DNA of 64,000 nucleotides from Agelas oroides (Eukaryota > Porifera > Demospongiae > Agelasida > Agelasidae). A model generated the notes under the pieces. The model saw nothing but the letters and a program-made list of their open reading frames with translations. It was not told where the DNA came from and did not search any database. Location of the stretch: the NCBI GenBank assembly GCA_949130485.1, contig OX422201.1, forward strand, positions 2,454,516-2,518,515, in the 5' to 3' direction. A program made the position numbers and the translations under genes. Positions 21,725 through 32,504 of this stretch are shown one piece after another. How positions within the stretch are numbered: position 1 is the first letter of the stretch; every line of letters starts with the position of its first letter.

Positions 21725-22400
21725 GAAAACCGCACTGCACACTGAAACTCATATTTGAATTGTTTGCAGCTTGCTGAAACCCACATTGCTATATACATAT
21801 TGAAAATCAATGTATTAAATAGGATTGCTTGCTTCACATGTACAAGAGTTGATATATCATGCACCCACTGCTTTGCTGCGTAGTAGCCAACTTGCCTGCA
21901 TGTAGCAACACATTGCTTGTGGCTTGATAACCATAACTGAGGTTGTCCCAGTAACCATGTGCTGCTTGCATGCTGCACATCTCTACACGCATGTTGCTTG
22001 CTATTTGCTACAATAGAGATTTTAGGCCAAAGCATGCTGCTTTCCATCTAATAGCTGCAATGAAGCCCAATTTTTGCTAAAGTATACTGTAACTGACACT
22101 TAGTGCTTGTTGCTGAAATAATTTGCTGAACTGCTTGCACATTGCTGCTTGCTACATGCTACTTTCAGGTTGTTTGCTGCTTACAATTTGTGTGTGCCTG
22201 AAACTGCTTGCCACCTGCTGCTTGATAAATGCCATTGTGGTGCTTACTGCTTCCAAATCTGCTGCTTGTTAACTGCCGCTCGTTGTTCATAGCTTGTCGC
22301 TTGCTAAATGCTTTTTACTGCACATGAGTTGGTCGATTCTAAACTGCTAGCTGGCCTCAATTCACTGCGCTGTTGCTAACAAATGCTGTGGTTTCTTAAG
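21725..22400. repeat. Degenerate CTGCTTGC-rich simple repeat
   Basis: The stretch is crowded with variants of TGCTTGC, CTGCTTGC and TTGCTGCTTGC without a fixed period, giving an unusual pyrimidine/TGC bias. No coding signal is visible. Confidence 0.6.
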
Positions 22401-22786
22401 TTAGTAAGGTGAGTTTGTGGGAAACTCTTCAGACATTCTTTCCTGCAACAATTCAACGGCCTGGAAATATCAAGTGATGGAGCATTCTTCCACAGCCCAG
22501 GTCTTTTGGTATGCTTTTTCAGTCTGGCGTTCTTTGCCATTTTTGACCCTTCTCAGTTTCTCCATGCTCCCTAAATTAAAGGTATAGACAGACCACAACT
22601 TTGACTTTCATTTATGCAGAAAGTATGGACAGGTTTCATGTACCGCAGCAGCACTATCATCAATTTGTCTCAGCGCGTGAGGTGTCAATAATTCAGCTAT
22701 CTTATTGTTTGGTGTTAAAACATTTTTGTGCATTTAATTTTCGTTGTTGTAGGCCACCAACGAAACATTTTCAATTTCCCAATCTA

Positions 22787-22977
22787 CTATGCAGCTGCAA
22801 GGATTTGACTCCAGGCTATAGGTACCTTTGCCAGTGGCGCTCATTTTAGCCTTTAAAGGAGCTGGGACCATGGTATTGGAAGCTGGGATCCTGCATGAGT
22901 TAAGGAAATTTTCACTTTCAGCACTATGTGGCTGCAAGGATTTGACTCCAGGCTATAGCTACCTTTGCTGGCAGTGC
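22787..22977. repeat. Direct repeat pair, about 50 bp, 136 bp apart
   Basis: GCTGCAAGGATTTGACTCCA followed by GGCTATAG.TACCTTTGC occurs at about 22793 and again at about 22930. Flanks differ. 22400-22787 and 22980-23290 hold nothing recognisable. Confidence 0.75.
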
Positions 22978-23293
22978 GCCGCTTCTTCACCACTGGCCGG
23001 GCCTGGCTGGACCCTATATGGAGGAAATTTGACTACATGAGTTACAGTGGTTCTAGGCCAACTTCACTACAGTCTTTTTCTTTTTTTTTTTATAGCATGC
23101 AGCACTTTGTAGCTACACACTATTAAGTAATTGTTTACCTTTCTTGATCGATAGTGAGCTCTGTAGATGACAAGGCTGCTGTCGACAGTGACTGGTCCTG
23201 GTGAGATTCTGCATGAAGTAAGGGTAACTAGCTACACTGCTTGTCCTCACCAAAGCATGCATGCACCTAGCTAAAATGTTTGGGCTGCCTAGA

Positions 23294-23383
23294 AAAGTCA
23301 AAGTGCAGGCTCATAACTACTAATAATAATTACTACAGCACAGGCAAACTGAGCGTGGTATAGTACGAGTACGGTACGGTTAG
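23294..23383. repeat. 90-bp repeat, copy 1 (copy 2 at 31802-31891)
   Basis: AAAGTCAAAGTGCAGGCTCA through GTACGAGTACGGTACGG is repeated almost exactly (about two mismatches) in the same orientation 8.5 kb away. It suggests another segmental or transposon-end duplication. Confidence 0.85.
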
Positions 23384-23404
23384 TTTCATCCCCAGTCCTC
23401 CACC

Positions 23405-23470
23405 ACAGCTATCGTCGCTTGCAGTACAAGTAGGGCTCGCGCAACTTGTACTGCAAGCGATGATAGCTGT
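23405..23470. repeat. Palindrome, 27-bp arms
   Basis: The arm ACAGCTATCGTCGCTTGCAG continues to GTACAAGT and is reversed at 23444-23470 with one or two mismatches around a 12-nt loop. It shares the CGCTTGCAGTAC module with other MITEs here. Confidence 0.85.
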
Positions 23471-23493
23471 GACGGAGGTATAGCAAGTCGTTC

Positions 23494-23547
23494 GTAACAA
23501 AAACCCCAAGCTTACAAGACGTCTTGTAAGCTTGGGTTTTTTGTTAC
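23494..23547. repeat. Loop-free palindrome, 27-bp arms
   Basis: GTAACAAAAACCCCAAGCTT...GAC is mirrored at 23521 with no spacer and one mismatch; the centre is GAC|GTC. It lies 24 bp after the previous palindrome, so the two are likely parts of one foldback element. Confidence 0.88.
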
Positions 23548-23612
23548 AAATGGCATGCCTACAGGTGGACTGGGAACAAGGCTATGGTACGGTACGAGTA
23601 TGGTATACTTAC

Positions 23613-23799
23613 AGGGAAGATCGGTTTCATCATCACCTGTACCGGACCCGTCAATGAGCTCCCCGTCCCACCTCTCTGGCCCCTTCCTTCCTTTCTTAGG
23701 CCACCAAACTACCGCCGCTTTCCCATTTGGTAGCTTTTCTACCAGTGCTCTGGTACAAGATGAACGACACTGTCAAAACGGCTCCCAGGCCGCGTCCAT
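23613..23799 (-). pseudogene. Possible first exon with in-frame TGA
   Basis: From ATG at 23799 the minus strand reads MDAAWEPF, a TGA, QCRSSCTRALVEKLPNGKAA, then VVWWPKKGRKGPERWDGELI, ending at a strong donor (GTAAGTATAC) after 23613. The Trp/Lys/Arg-rich block after the TGA looks like real protein and resembles the N-terminal barrel regions of BEN- or PWWP-like proteins, but I do not recognise the family. The TGA sits where one base change would give Trp. The plus strand is also open here (Ser/Pro-rich, 23555-24145) and is likely the shadow. Downstream exons were not found. 23800-24470 holds nothing else supported. Confidence 0.35.
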
Positions 23800-24472
23800 T
23801 TTATCGCAATCATCACGTGGCTTGGTGGCAGGAACAACAAAGGGAGAGCGCTGGAATAATGGTAAGGCGCTGTATAGTCTGTATCGGTGGTGCTGTTGCA
23901 GCTTTTTGCATGGGCATATATTCCAACGATATAATGTTATTCATACTACACTTCGCGACACATACGACACATTTATACAGTATATACATGTACATGTAGT
24001 GAAGCGTGACCTCAATCCTGGAGCGACCCACTGTGTGACAATCACGACGTACGTATATGTATGTCAACACGTGATGTTCCCGACTATCCTCACCTTCTTT
24101 AACTGTTGCGAACTATATGACTTGACTATCGCAAAGTTTGTGTAAACTTTTTTTGGCACATACTGTAAGGTATGTTACACTTTGCAGCAACTAAGCAAAA
24201 GTATTGTTTTTTGTTACAAGTAAATTTACACAATGCATAGTTGTTGGCAAATCAACTGCAGCAGCAAAGCAAAGTTTATACATTTTTTGCCATCAGAATT
24301 CCAAACATCTTGAATGAGCCATCTGATTATTTCCTTGTGGCAGATATAATTGGGGCAAGCCTGAGCGGACCCCACTCTAGCGAGTTGGACAGTGGATTTT
24401 TCATATACTTGGGGAAAGCACTGCATTGTGGGACGAGCATGAGCGAGTTTGATGTTTCAACTACGTACTATA

Positions 24473-25766
24473 TTAGTTTGTTGTATTAGGGGGATCAACA
24501 TTAAAGGTGACAGTCTTCATAAAGGGTATATGGAATAATCAAATTTGCGATACAAAAGCTGCATGGTAAGTACATTGGAGGTGGTAAGTAGAAAACAGGA
24601 GTAGATGAGAGTATGTATGATACCACAAAAGGCAAAAATATCTAAGACAAACTGAGTCTCAAGGCCTCACTATGCTGGTGATTACGTTGTTGCTGTCGTA
24701 TGTCAAGGTAAATGGTGGCGCCTGCAGTAGTGTCACATTTGCGTTTCTTGCAGTATCAGACACGTTTGTGCCAAATGCTAGCAGTGTGAGGAATTCAGTT
24801 GCTGTGCTGTGAGCGAAAACAAGTTTTGCACTCAGCTGTTTCATGCATTTTGATAAGCGTTGCATTGTGTTACATTTGGTGCAGCGTCCCAACCTGTCAG
24901 TAAGTTCCTCCACTTTACTCTTGCATGCAATTGCATGCTGCATTAGATTCTAATGTGATTACCGAAGCCACTTCGGTGGCGTGGATTGTGGTGTCAACTT
25001 CACCGTCGTTGTCAGCAACTTCACCAATATCTACATCATACTGCGTAATAATGCCACCTTCTTTCGACATCCTTGATATGGGCGAACCATCATGTTTAAA
25101 AGACAGTAAGTGGTACCTTCTGCTACTTGACCAATGTCCGCCTCCCATAATGTCAATTTTCACTGCGCCGGTAGGATCGGCAATCGTTATGTCTTGCTTA
25201 GTAATGCGAGCGGATACATTTGCTGTTTCACTGATTTGGGTTACTTTGCCAACATCTGTCAAAATCATTCTTAGTAGTGAGACTATCTAAAGTAATTTCG
25301 TTCTGCGCAAGGTTTTCGATGCTGACATCAAATTTTCTTGGTGAACTTTCAATTCAGGTGTTGGACTTCATCAAAACCTGCAATTCTTGCGACTGGCAGG
25401 CTGGTTTTACTTTGCAGTCGTGGAGAGCTACTGGCTTTGAGTGGTAGGTGGCCAACTGGTTTTGTTAGTGGCTTCAGAAGCCCGCCATTCGCATCGTTTT
25501 GGCCAAGTAGGTGATATTCGCCTCAAAGAATTTGGCATATTTTTCCAGGTTTCATCGGCGAAACATTTGCAACAACGCCATGAATATTGGCACTTTCGGA
25601 CAATGTTATAGCACTCACGCTGTCAAATTCTTCGATTAACTCTCGTTTGGTAGCCATTTCTTCAAGTTTGTCAGTGATATAGATGGAAAGTAGAATATTC
25701 AGAAATAGTTGTGGGCTTAATTATGACAATTACACTAATCATACATTGACTGGACATGCCTTAATC
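24473..25766 (-). pseudogene. RPA-like OB-fold protein, copy A
   Basis: The minus strand begins MATKRELIEEFDSVSA near 25658, with ESANIHGVVANVSPMKPGK. After a frame change it continues KYAKFFEANITYLAKTMRMA. Further down lies an intact stretch (25268-24915) with ITKQDITIADPTGAVKIDIM, an OB-fold signature like RPA70. A zinc-ribbon-like end follows (24943-24659): CKSKVEELTDRLGRCTKCNT. RPA-like proteins bind single-stranded DNA; relatives are carried by Helitrons and are abundant in sponges. Frameshifts make this a pseudogene. The same sequence recurs at 34664-36250. Confidence 0.7.
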
Positions 25767-28375
25767 AGTGTTCTCTCTAAGCTATTTATGGGGGGTGCTG
25801 TACCCCCTTATTAGGCTGATGTACCCCCTTATACATCCATTGTACCCCTTTTATAACATTCTTTTTTTAGAAACACTGGTCCTGACAAGTACATTGTAGT
25901 TGAAACACAAATATATATAAATTCAGTCATTGTCACCATCTTCCTCGGTATGAAAGACAATATCATTAGAAGCTAATTGAGAGTCATGAGACTGCTGACA
26001 AGAGACCTGTATTCTTCTATTTCCCATTGATTCCCATTTTCTAAGAGCAGGATATGGGTCCCAGAGATGGACCAATGGACCTTCAATGGATATCCTCATG
26101 AGATGATCGAGAGTTGTTGATTTAAGATGATTTCTTTGTGAAGACTTTATCCTTTTCATGGCAGAAAAGAGTCTCTCTACCTGTGCACTAGATGCAGGTA
26201 ATACAGCAATTCTTGCCAGAATACTTGAAATAAGTGGGTAAGCAAGTGCCATTGCTTCTCTGTTTGCGGGTGAATACACGACATGGATAGCTGTTTCTAA
26301 ACAAACTGGACTTGGTAAGCTTTCAACGAATGACTTGTATCCTATGTACTCTTGCCAAAGCTTATGTCCATCTATGTGTAGCTTTTCCCCAATCCCCAGC
26401 ATAGTAAGTGGAGTAGCAGCAGTAGTGGGCTGTTGGACATTTCGTGGGTCTAGGTATCCGAGTAGTGTGAGTGTCTTAACTTGAGGAAATCTATTCTCCA
26501 GGTTTGCTATTATGGCATCAACATAGGACTTAGCATTTTCAGTGAAGTTAACTTTGTCTAGTGGTGTAGTAATGCCTATTGCTTGCATGGTTGTATCTAG
26601 TTCTATCATGTAACCACCTTCCAGGGGTTTATCTTTAATCACACCAAGTGCTGCTTTAGCATCTGTAACCAGCTGCTCTACAACAAGCAAATTCAGTTGT
26701 GCGAGTTGGAATGTGCGCGAAAGGTTTCCAAGAACTCCCAGGATGTTTGATAGAAGGAGAAGTAAGGCAACAAATGTAGGCTTTTCTATTTCATTACATA
26801 GCCCATGAGCTGTTGCTTCTCCCTCAGCTGCTTCATTTTGTAATGTGGTATATACAGCCTTTAAACATCTTCGGAGTGCATCTACTGCATTTTGGTGTGA
26901 TAACCACCTGGTTTCAGTTGGACGCTGCAACTTCAACTGTGGTTCATTTAAAACCCTTTGCATTTCACTGAGTTCAGCAGTGTGTACATAACTTCTTGAG
27001 AAGAAAACATAAATTTGATTCAGGATTCGCTGAAATCTCTGGATCATTGAAGATGCATTTGCTTGCATCACAGGCTGCCAGCGACAACCTGTGAGCACTA
27101 CAGTGTGTAGCGATCAATGTAGGTACTACAGATTTAAGTCTAGTTGTCACTCCAGATTCACACCCAACCATAACTGATGCTCCATCAGTTGCACAACTTG
27201 CCAGCTTGTTAATGTCAACAGTTACAGGAGCTTTTGAAGTTAGGTAAGTTATCAAGCTATCTACAATTACATCTGCTGTACCATGAGTTATCTGTAGCAG
27301 CTTCATATTCCTGACTCTAATGGTTGCATTTTTGTCAAGATATTGTACACAAATGCCAAGGTGCTTTGAGACAGAAATGTCCGTAGCCTCATCAAGGATG
27401 ATAGAATAAAAAGGTGAATCGTTCACTTCACATAGTATTTCTTCTTCCAGAGTAACCCCTATTGCTTCAACAATTTCTCCCATTATCTGCTCAGACTCAT
27501 AGTTAGTATTGCCAGATTTCTTGAGTTGAGTTAAAGTGTCATTACCTAGCATTACACACAACTCTTTCAAGCCGGAGAAGTTAGTAGTGTGAGCAATCTC
27601 ATTTTTATTGAGGTAGTACATGCAGCGCATAGCATCACAGAACGCACTCTCATCCACAGTAAGTATACTACTTCTTTCCACCATGTCTGCTACAGTCGAG
27701 CCTGTAGCAAGGCGTGTCTGCCACTCCTGATAAGCCAGTTGGTTTTGAAGGTGAGTTGAGCATGAACCATGGCGAGAAAGTTTGTCAGGTCTATTGCCAG
27801 TATATGGCTTAGTCACAAACACTCCAGAGCGGCTTCTAACTTCTCGATGACAATGACAACAATATTGACAGTAAACCCCATCGGGTTTCAACAGAAGCCA
27901 CGGATGAATTCGGCACCACTTATTCTCGCCAAACGATCTCCAAGAAGTTGTGGTGCCACGCCTATGGCTGGAGGACTCTGACGAACTTCCTGCCGAGGAG
28001 TTTGTTGTTGCACTCAGACTTAATGACGATTCGGGATACTCCATGTCATGAGACTCATGCCCATCTGAATGATCTGAGTTGCCAAGAAGCTCCAGGTTTG
28101 ATGTAGAGATTCGAAGCCGCTGTTGTCCCTTAACAAGTTATCTTCTTCTTTGGTGGCATTTTTACTACAACTAAGCATGATTAAGCTATTTTACAACACA
28201 CACTAGCTAACTCTATTCTTTTTATCACGCTGGTACAAAAGTAACCACGTGCACAACTATAATTATAATGATGTAATGCTTTGGTCACGCGTGCTAATTA
28301 GTGGGCGTGGCACCATCGCGCGCATGCATTTATACTAATGCACCCCCCTATTTAAAAAACCTAGCGAGAACACTG
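25767..28375 (-). mobile_element. hAT DNA transposon with exact 8-bp target duplication
   Basis: The 2,609-bp element has ends CAGTGTTCTCTCTAAG and its partner CTAGCGAGAACACTG, flanked on both sides by GCCTTAAT. The paralogous segment at 36250 has a single GCCTTAAT with no insert, which proves the boundaries. It carries the transposase at 25923-28044 on the minus strand. Confidence 0.95.
25923..28044 (-). pseudogene. hAT transposase (ZNF862-like type), one frameshift
   Basis: The start is ATG at 28044. Ser-rich N-terminus, then a BED/TTF-type zinc region (WCRIHPWLLL, CQYCCHCH, THLQNQ), the DUF4371-like core with FYSIILDEATDISVSKHLGI (first catalytic Asp) and ATDGASVMVG (second Asp), HCSAHRLSLAA, then ETRWLSHQNAV, and the C-terminal hAT dimerisation domain with SSAQVERLFSAMKRIKSSQR (catalytic Glu). 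A single frame change between about 27050 and 27095 separates the two long open halves (356 and 391 codons). Otherwise the length (about 690 residues) and all motifs look complete. Cut-and-paste transposase; probably recently inactivated, or a local sequence error. Confidence 0.9.
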
Positions 28376-28907
28376 GCCTTAATCCATCACCAGGAATAAA
28401 TTTGAATCTAGTCACCAGATGTACATATTTCCTTGTACATTGGCATGGATATCTGAGACTATAATTATGTGACCTGCTGAGCGAAAACCTGGCACATCCC
28501 GCAAATATGGAATTTGATTTTGGGGTGATTTTATCTGGACAGGTCAATTTACTGCCGAACTCAGATTATCACACAATGTGACGGGGGCTTGCACTGAAGT
28601 ATAAGAACAGTATAGGCTCGAAACCACAGTCAGTTATATACTGGAACTCGTTGCCATGAACAGAAGGTTAATTGTTGACAACAGTAGAGCGCTAAAATGT
28701 TTGCATCTCTAGCATCACATAATCAAAGGAAGAGACATGAATACATTCAGTTACAAATTGTATTGTTGCTACTTTGTGATAAGATTGTCCTTTATCTGAA
28801 AAATCTGTCTCTGCCTCTTTGCTGGTATGGGTTGTATCTCTAACTCCCGCCTCTTCTGCCCCACATGTGGGGTAGTGGGAGCAGCCCCTCCGAAAAAACT
28901 AGTCTGA
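28376..28907. repeat. Right part of duplicated segment, copy A
   Basis: From the second GCCTTAAT to the CTAGTCTGA edge this matches 36243-36787 with small indels. No coding frame is clear. It ends right beside the kinase-like fragment. Confidence 0.88.
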
Positions 28908-28917
28908 TCCCAATGTG

Positions 28918-29090
28918 AAGATCATGGTAGACTCCTTGAAGTACAGTTCCAAACCCTCCCTGGCCGACCACTTTGGAGTAATTGGTAGTGGCTGCCTCCA
29001 TATTGTCACTTGTAAACTCCCGGATATCCCATGAGAAAAACCAAGTCCCCCTCACTAACAGGCTCTCTCTCCTGGAGGATAACACTGGAC
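28918..29090 (-). pseudogene. Protein-kinase N-lobe fragment (IRAK/Pelle-like)
   Basis: The minus strand reads REFTSDNMEAATTNYSKVVG then QGGFGTVLQGVYHD: a Gly-rich loop (GQGGFGTV) preceded by the helix typical of IRAK/Pelle and plant receptor-like kinases. No VAIK lysine follows; the frame runs directly into the duplicated segment. Upstream in another frame, EREPVSEGDLVFLMGYP looks coding, implying a frame change. Either an isolated exon or a gene interrupted by the duplicated segment. Confidence 0.55.
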
Positions 29091-29354
29091 TCTGCTGGCC
29101 CTTGAGGAATACTGGTTTCAGAGCTGTCCACCCATAGTCTTCTACACATGTAGATTACGCCCCAAGATGCAACTTAAAGGATCCACGTAAATAATATAAT
29201 ATAACTAATATAATACACAGGCCAGAGGAAGCGTTGGACATCCAATCTGAGTTGATATTCGTTAATGGCATGGTGCACTTACCCCAGGAATGAAACTTTG
29301 GTACACTAACAATTCTCCCTTCACCAGCTACACCACTGTCAGGCATGTCTGAAT

Positions 29355-29408
29355 CTAGTCTCGTGCCCAGACCCCACCAGCGAGGGCGGGGTCTGGGCAC
29401 GAGACTAG
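29355..29408. repeat. Hairpin, 21-bp perfect arms (CTAGTCTCGTGCCCAGACCCC)
   Basis: The arms flank a 12-nt loop. The sequence is a minimal member of the TAGCCTCGTTCCCAGGCC-ended family found repeatedly in this window. Confidence 0.85.
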
Positions 29409-29479
29409 TCTGGATCCAGTTCCATGGCGCTCTGCGCACATTACAGTTTATGACATCACCACATGGAGTGGCGAACACT

Positions 29480-29620
29480 TGTCACGTGAATGACGTCTGA
29501 GGTAAGGGGCCGGGTCTAGCCTCGTCCCAGGCCCCACCGAGGCCTGGTGATGAGGCTAGGAGGGATCGACTGCAGACTGCAGAAGGGCACCGCCCTCCTA
29601 GCGTTGTCATTCACATGACA
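29480..29620. mobile_element. Small MITE with nested hairpin
   Basis: The outer ends TGTCACGTGAATGAC and GTCATTCACATGACA are inverted repeats. Inside, at 29516-29559, CTAGCCTCGTCCCAGGCC pairs with GGCCTGGTGATGAGGCTAG. Confidence 0.7.
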
Positions 29621-29669
29621 GGTGGCAGTTACTACTAGTTGCTCGAACAAGGTTTCATCAATTCAAAGA

Positions 29670-29905
29670 CAATTCAAGGTCCATTGGTGAGGGCAGCTCA
29701 ACAGACCTGTACCATACTCTTTTAAGCACTGAACAAACACAACTTTACAATTCAAACAAAAACAATTCAAAAAAAAAAAAAGGTCCATGGGTGAGGGAGA
29801 CCTGCACCACACTCTTTTAAATACTAAACAACTTTACAATTCAAAAAAAAAAGGGCAGCTCAACAGACCCACATGCCCTGGACCACACTCTTCAAATACT
29901 GAACA
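29670..29905. repeat. Three degenerate tandem units containing a coding end
   Basis: Units of roughly 80-110 bp each contain CACACTCTTTTAAATACT.AAC, an ACAATTCAA run and GGTCCATGGGTGAGGG-like sequence. The rightmost unit includes the last codons of the ORF at 29860-30297, so the gene's 3' end seems to have been copied downstream. Confidence 0.7.
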
Positions 29906-30412
29906 AGTAGTTCGAGGTTTTCATAAATTGTTGGCAGGTGGAAATGCTTGGTAACCTTGATTTTTTGATGTGGTGCCCTTTCTACTAGCCCAAACGACCA
30001 CACCAGACTGTTAGTGAGAACAATGGGTAGGTGTGCAAGACACTGATCTTTGCACATCAAAATGTGTGCTTCCCTCAGCACTTGTGCAGTGCTTTGCGTT
30101 TCGGTTCTCAAATCGGTGTAAATTTGAACGCTTTTTGCCTCGATCAGTGACAGAAACCTCTTTCCGTGCCGGGTCATGAAACTAAAATCAGTAAAGACTG
30201 GGTGGCCATCAACAGATAGTTGTAAATTTATCATCACGTCATCACACTGGCTCACAGCATCTAAAACGAGTAGCAGGACCCGGGCGTTCGCTTCCATCTA
30301 AGTAGTGTTAGATAAAAATTCATGTGCCCGTTCCATGTACGTCTTCAAACTATCTGATAGAGCCATCAACTGTAGGGTGGGGGTAGACTGTTTGACTGGT
30401 ATCGTCCCCTGC
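29860..30412 (-). pseudogene. Putative PD-(D/E)XK-like exon with in-frame TAG
   Basis: After a candidate acceptor (CTGCAG) at about 30413, the minus strand reads LQLMALSDSLKTYMERAHEF, LSNTT, a TAG at 30298-30300, then MEANARVLLLVLDAVSQCDD and onward to a stop at 29860. The pattern TDFSFMTRHGKRFLSLIEAK has an Asp followed at suitable distance by E-x-K, the core of restriction-endonuclease-like folds, followed by helices (QVLREAHILMC). Function is not established. The stop could mark a pseudogene, or translation may start at the ATG right after it. It probably belongs to the gene whose first exon lies at 30998-31050. Confidence 0.45.
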
Positions 30413-30552
30413 AGTATGCGAGGTACACTTCATTTCGGATGGAGATGGTAAAGGTTCCTCTTCAAATGCCTAAGAGGAAATGATGTTATCATGAACACAC
30501 CTAAAAATTGATAGCAGTTTAATAAATACCTATTACTTACCTTCGCACCTAC

Positions 30553-30605
30553 CTCTGCTGTGGCTGCTGCTCCATTAGGACCTGCACATCGCTGGTTTCA
30601 ACCAT
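30553..30605 (-). CDS. Duplicated first exon, downstream copy
   Basis: ATG at 30605, VETSDVQVLMEQQPQQ, then donor GTAGGT. The length is 53 nt, as in the upstream copy. It sits in a 129-bp direct repeat (30543-30671 versus 30985-31112) that includes part of the 5' UTR but not the TATA region, so it could be an alternative exon or a relic. Confidence 0.5.
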
Positions 30606-30997
30606 AGAGGTAATCTCATGGGTGTGGGCGACTCTAAGCTAGAGGAGGGAATTCACCAACGGACAGAGGATAAACATGTCAAGATGTCAACATACAACTG
30701 CACACACAGCTGCTGCAGCTAGTGAAAAGTTAGTATCAATGTCTTCTCATACTAGGGAAATGTGTATTGTTATTCCTGTTGTAGCTGCAAACCTTAGAAG
30801 ATGGAGGCGGTAGACACAGCTCTTGCTCCTGCTACTGCTCCTGCTCCCACCCCCGTACCTGCTGCACACTAGAGTGAGAAGGAGAGAAACATATGAAGTC
30901 AGCTATTACGAAAACCCTTGCCTCCAAAATTCCTATTGTCATTAAATAGGAAAAAGTAACGGCACCTCGAAAACGAGTCAGCAACCCTCGCACCTAC

Positions 30998-31050
30998 CTC
31001 TGCTGTGGCTGCTGCTCCATAAGGACCGGCACATCGCTGGTTTCAGCCAT
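30998..31050 (-). CDS. First exon, MAETSDVPVLMEQQPQQ
   Basis: ATG at 31050, 17 codons plus two bases, then a strong donor GTAGGTGCG after 30998. It lies 137 nt downstream of a TATAAAAG box on the same strand with a pyrimidine-rich leader. The short acidic/Gln-rich peptide gives no family. The following coding exon is likely among 30470-29860, but the splice path is not certain. Confidence 0.5.
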
Positions 31051-31186
31051 AGAGGCAGTCTCGTGGGTGTGGGCGACTCTAAGTTAGAGGAGGGAATTCA
31101 CCAACGGACAGAGGACAACCGAAACGGTGCTGAGAGGGTCTGGCCACGCGATCACGGATCAGAGAGTCTGAGAGAGAGCGCAGCTA

Positions 31187-31194
31187 CTTTTATA
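31187..31194 (-). promoter_or_regulatory. TATA box (TATAAAAG) of the minus-strand gene
   Basis: A perfect TATAAAAG read on the minus strand, with a GTGACGTG (CRE-like) motif just upstream at about 31196-31203. A start site near 31160 would give a leader of about 110 nt before the ATG at 31050. Confidence 0.55.
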
Positions 31195-31248
31195 CACGTC
31201 ACGTCGTAGTAGCGCGCACGCGCGCCCTGACGAGCTCTATATAATAGT

Positions 31249-31387
31249 TAGACACTGAGACCGAGGGATCTACACGATTTAGAAACCCGGGGGCCCCCGG
31301 GCTGTAGCGTCCCGAGCGCAGCGAGGGCACTACTAGGGAGCCCGAGGGTTTATAAATCGCGTAGATCCCATTGGTCTCAGTGTCTCA
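31249..31387. mobile_element. Foldback MITE beside the promoter
   Basis: GACACTGAGACC with GGGATCTACACGATTTA is reversed at the right end (TAAATCGCGTAGATCCC, GGTCTCAGTGTC). The loop is very G+C-rich, with a GGGGGCCCCC core. Its edge is about 50 bp upstream of the TATA box, so it could affect expression of that gene. Confidence 0.8.
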
Positions 31388-31801
31388 CTTTTTTAGATCA
31401 TGGCTAGCACTGTTGTAAACTCCAGCACATTTTCGAAGCAAATACCGCCATCACAAGCGACGGAAAGCTGTGGACACGAAGAGCCGTCAGACTAGCTACC
31501 CTGCAGAGTGAACTGAGCGAACGGAACATACCTCGACAACCGAACTATAACTCACCTGTGTTCTGAAAGTACGGGTGCAGGTTACGATATACGTCGGTGA
31601 AGAAAGGTCACGCTGAGAACAACGAACGGCTGTTCAAAGCGTTGTCTTCACTCGAAGAACACAGCCAGTTTCAAAGACAGCGCTGCTCACGGAGGTGGTG
31701 TACTGTTGATTTCACCTCACTTCGAATGAGCGTGGCGTGAGCGTATCAGCGTGCGTGTGTCTGTACAAGTACAGGCGTGTACTTGTACTAGTACGCTGAG
31801 T

Positions 31802-31891
31802 AAAGTCAAAGTGCAGGCTCATAACTACTAATAATAATTACTACAGCACAGGCAAACTGAGCATGGAATAGTACGAGTACGGTACGGTTAG
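31802..31891. repeat. 90-bp repeat, copy 2 of 23294-23383
   Basis: Same strand and nearly identical. The flanking bases diverge immediately on the right. Confidence 0.85.
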
Positions 31892-32504
31892 AAATCCAGA
31901 AGATTAAAACTGCTGTCTGTGGTAGTAAACAATAGGTAGTTAGAGATGTACTCGGTGCCTGGAAGAACCAGTTGTCGAATCTACTTCAGGTGGTATAATG
32001 CCAGTCCAAAGCCTACGTCCGATTTTTTCAATGCCCGGACGTTAACATCTATAATCGGACACACGGCCCTTTTGATGAGCAGCAGTAATAAGCAGCTGGG
32101 TTCTAGTGTTGTCTTCAGACATCTGTCTGTCTACTACTCCATAACTAGCACTTGGAACTACAAGGCCTTCATGTTCGCGGTGACAAGATCAATAATTGTG
32201 TGTGTTCACTGCATCAATTATCGGATGCGCATGCGCATGTAACAGGAAAAAAATGGTTTGCCTTTGTTGGTAAATTTATACATAGCAAGCAACTGGAACA
32301 CTGACCTGGGCCCTGGGATGAGCATCAAAGGTACGATGAAAGACCTGCTGAAGTCCGGCACAAAGACTCAGTACTATTAAGTGGCCTCTTTTGACGCCAT
32401 GACCCTGGGTCACCCCACCCCGCTAGTATTAGAACCTATAATTTTGCAAAAAAAGACACTTGTATATATTCATTTCCATAACTTCTGTAACTGTATTCAT
32501 GACT

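Noticed and set aside
23555..24145. 196-codon Ser/Pro-rich plus-strand frame
   Set aside because: Low-complexity translation; the minus strand gives a better protein-like exon with a strong donor.
30783..30866. Ala/Pro-rich mini-ORF starting at an ATG on the plus strand
   Set aside because: Simple-repeat composition (GCTCCTGCT) and opposite to the predicted gene.
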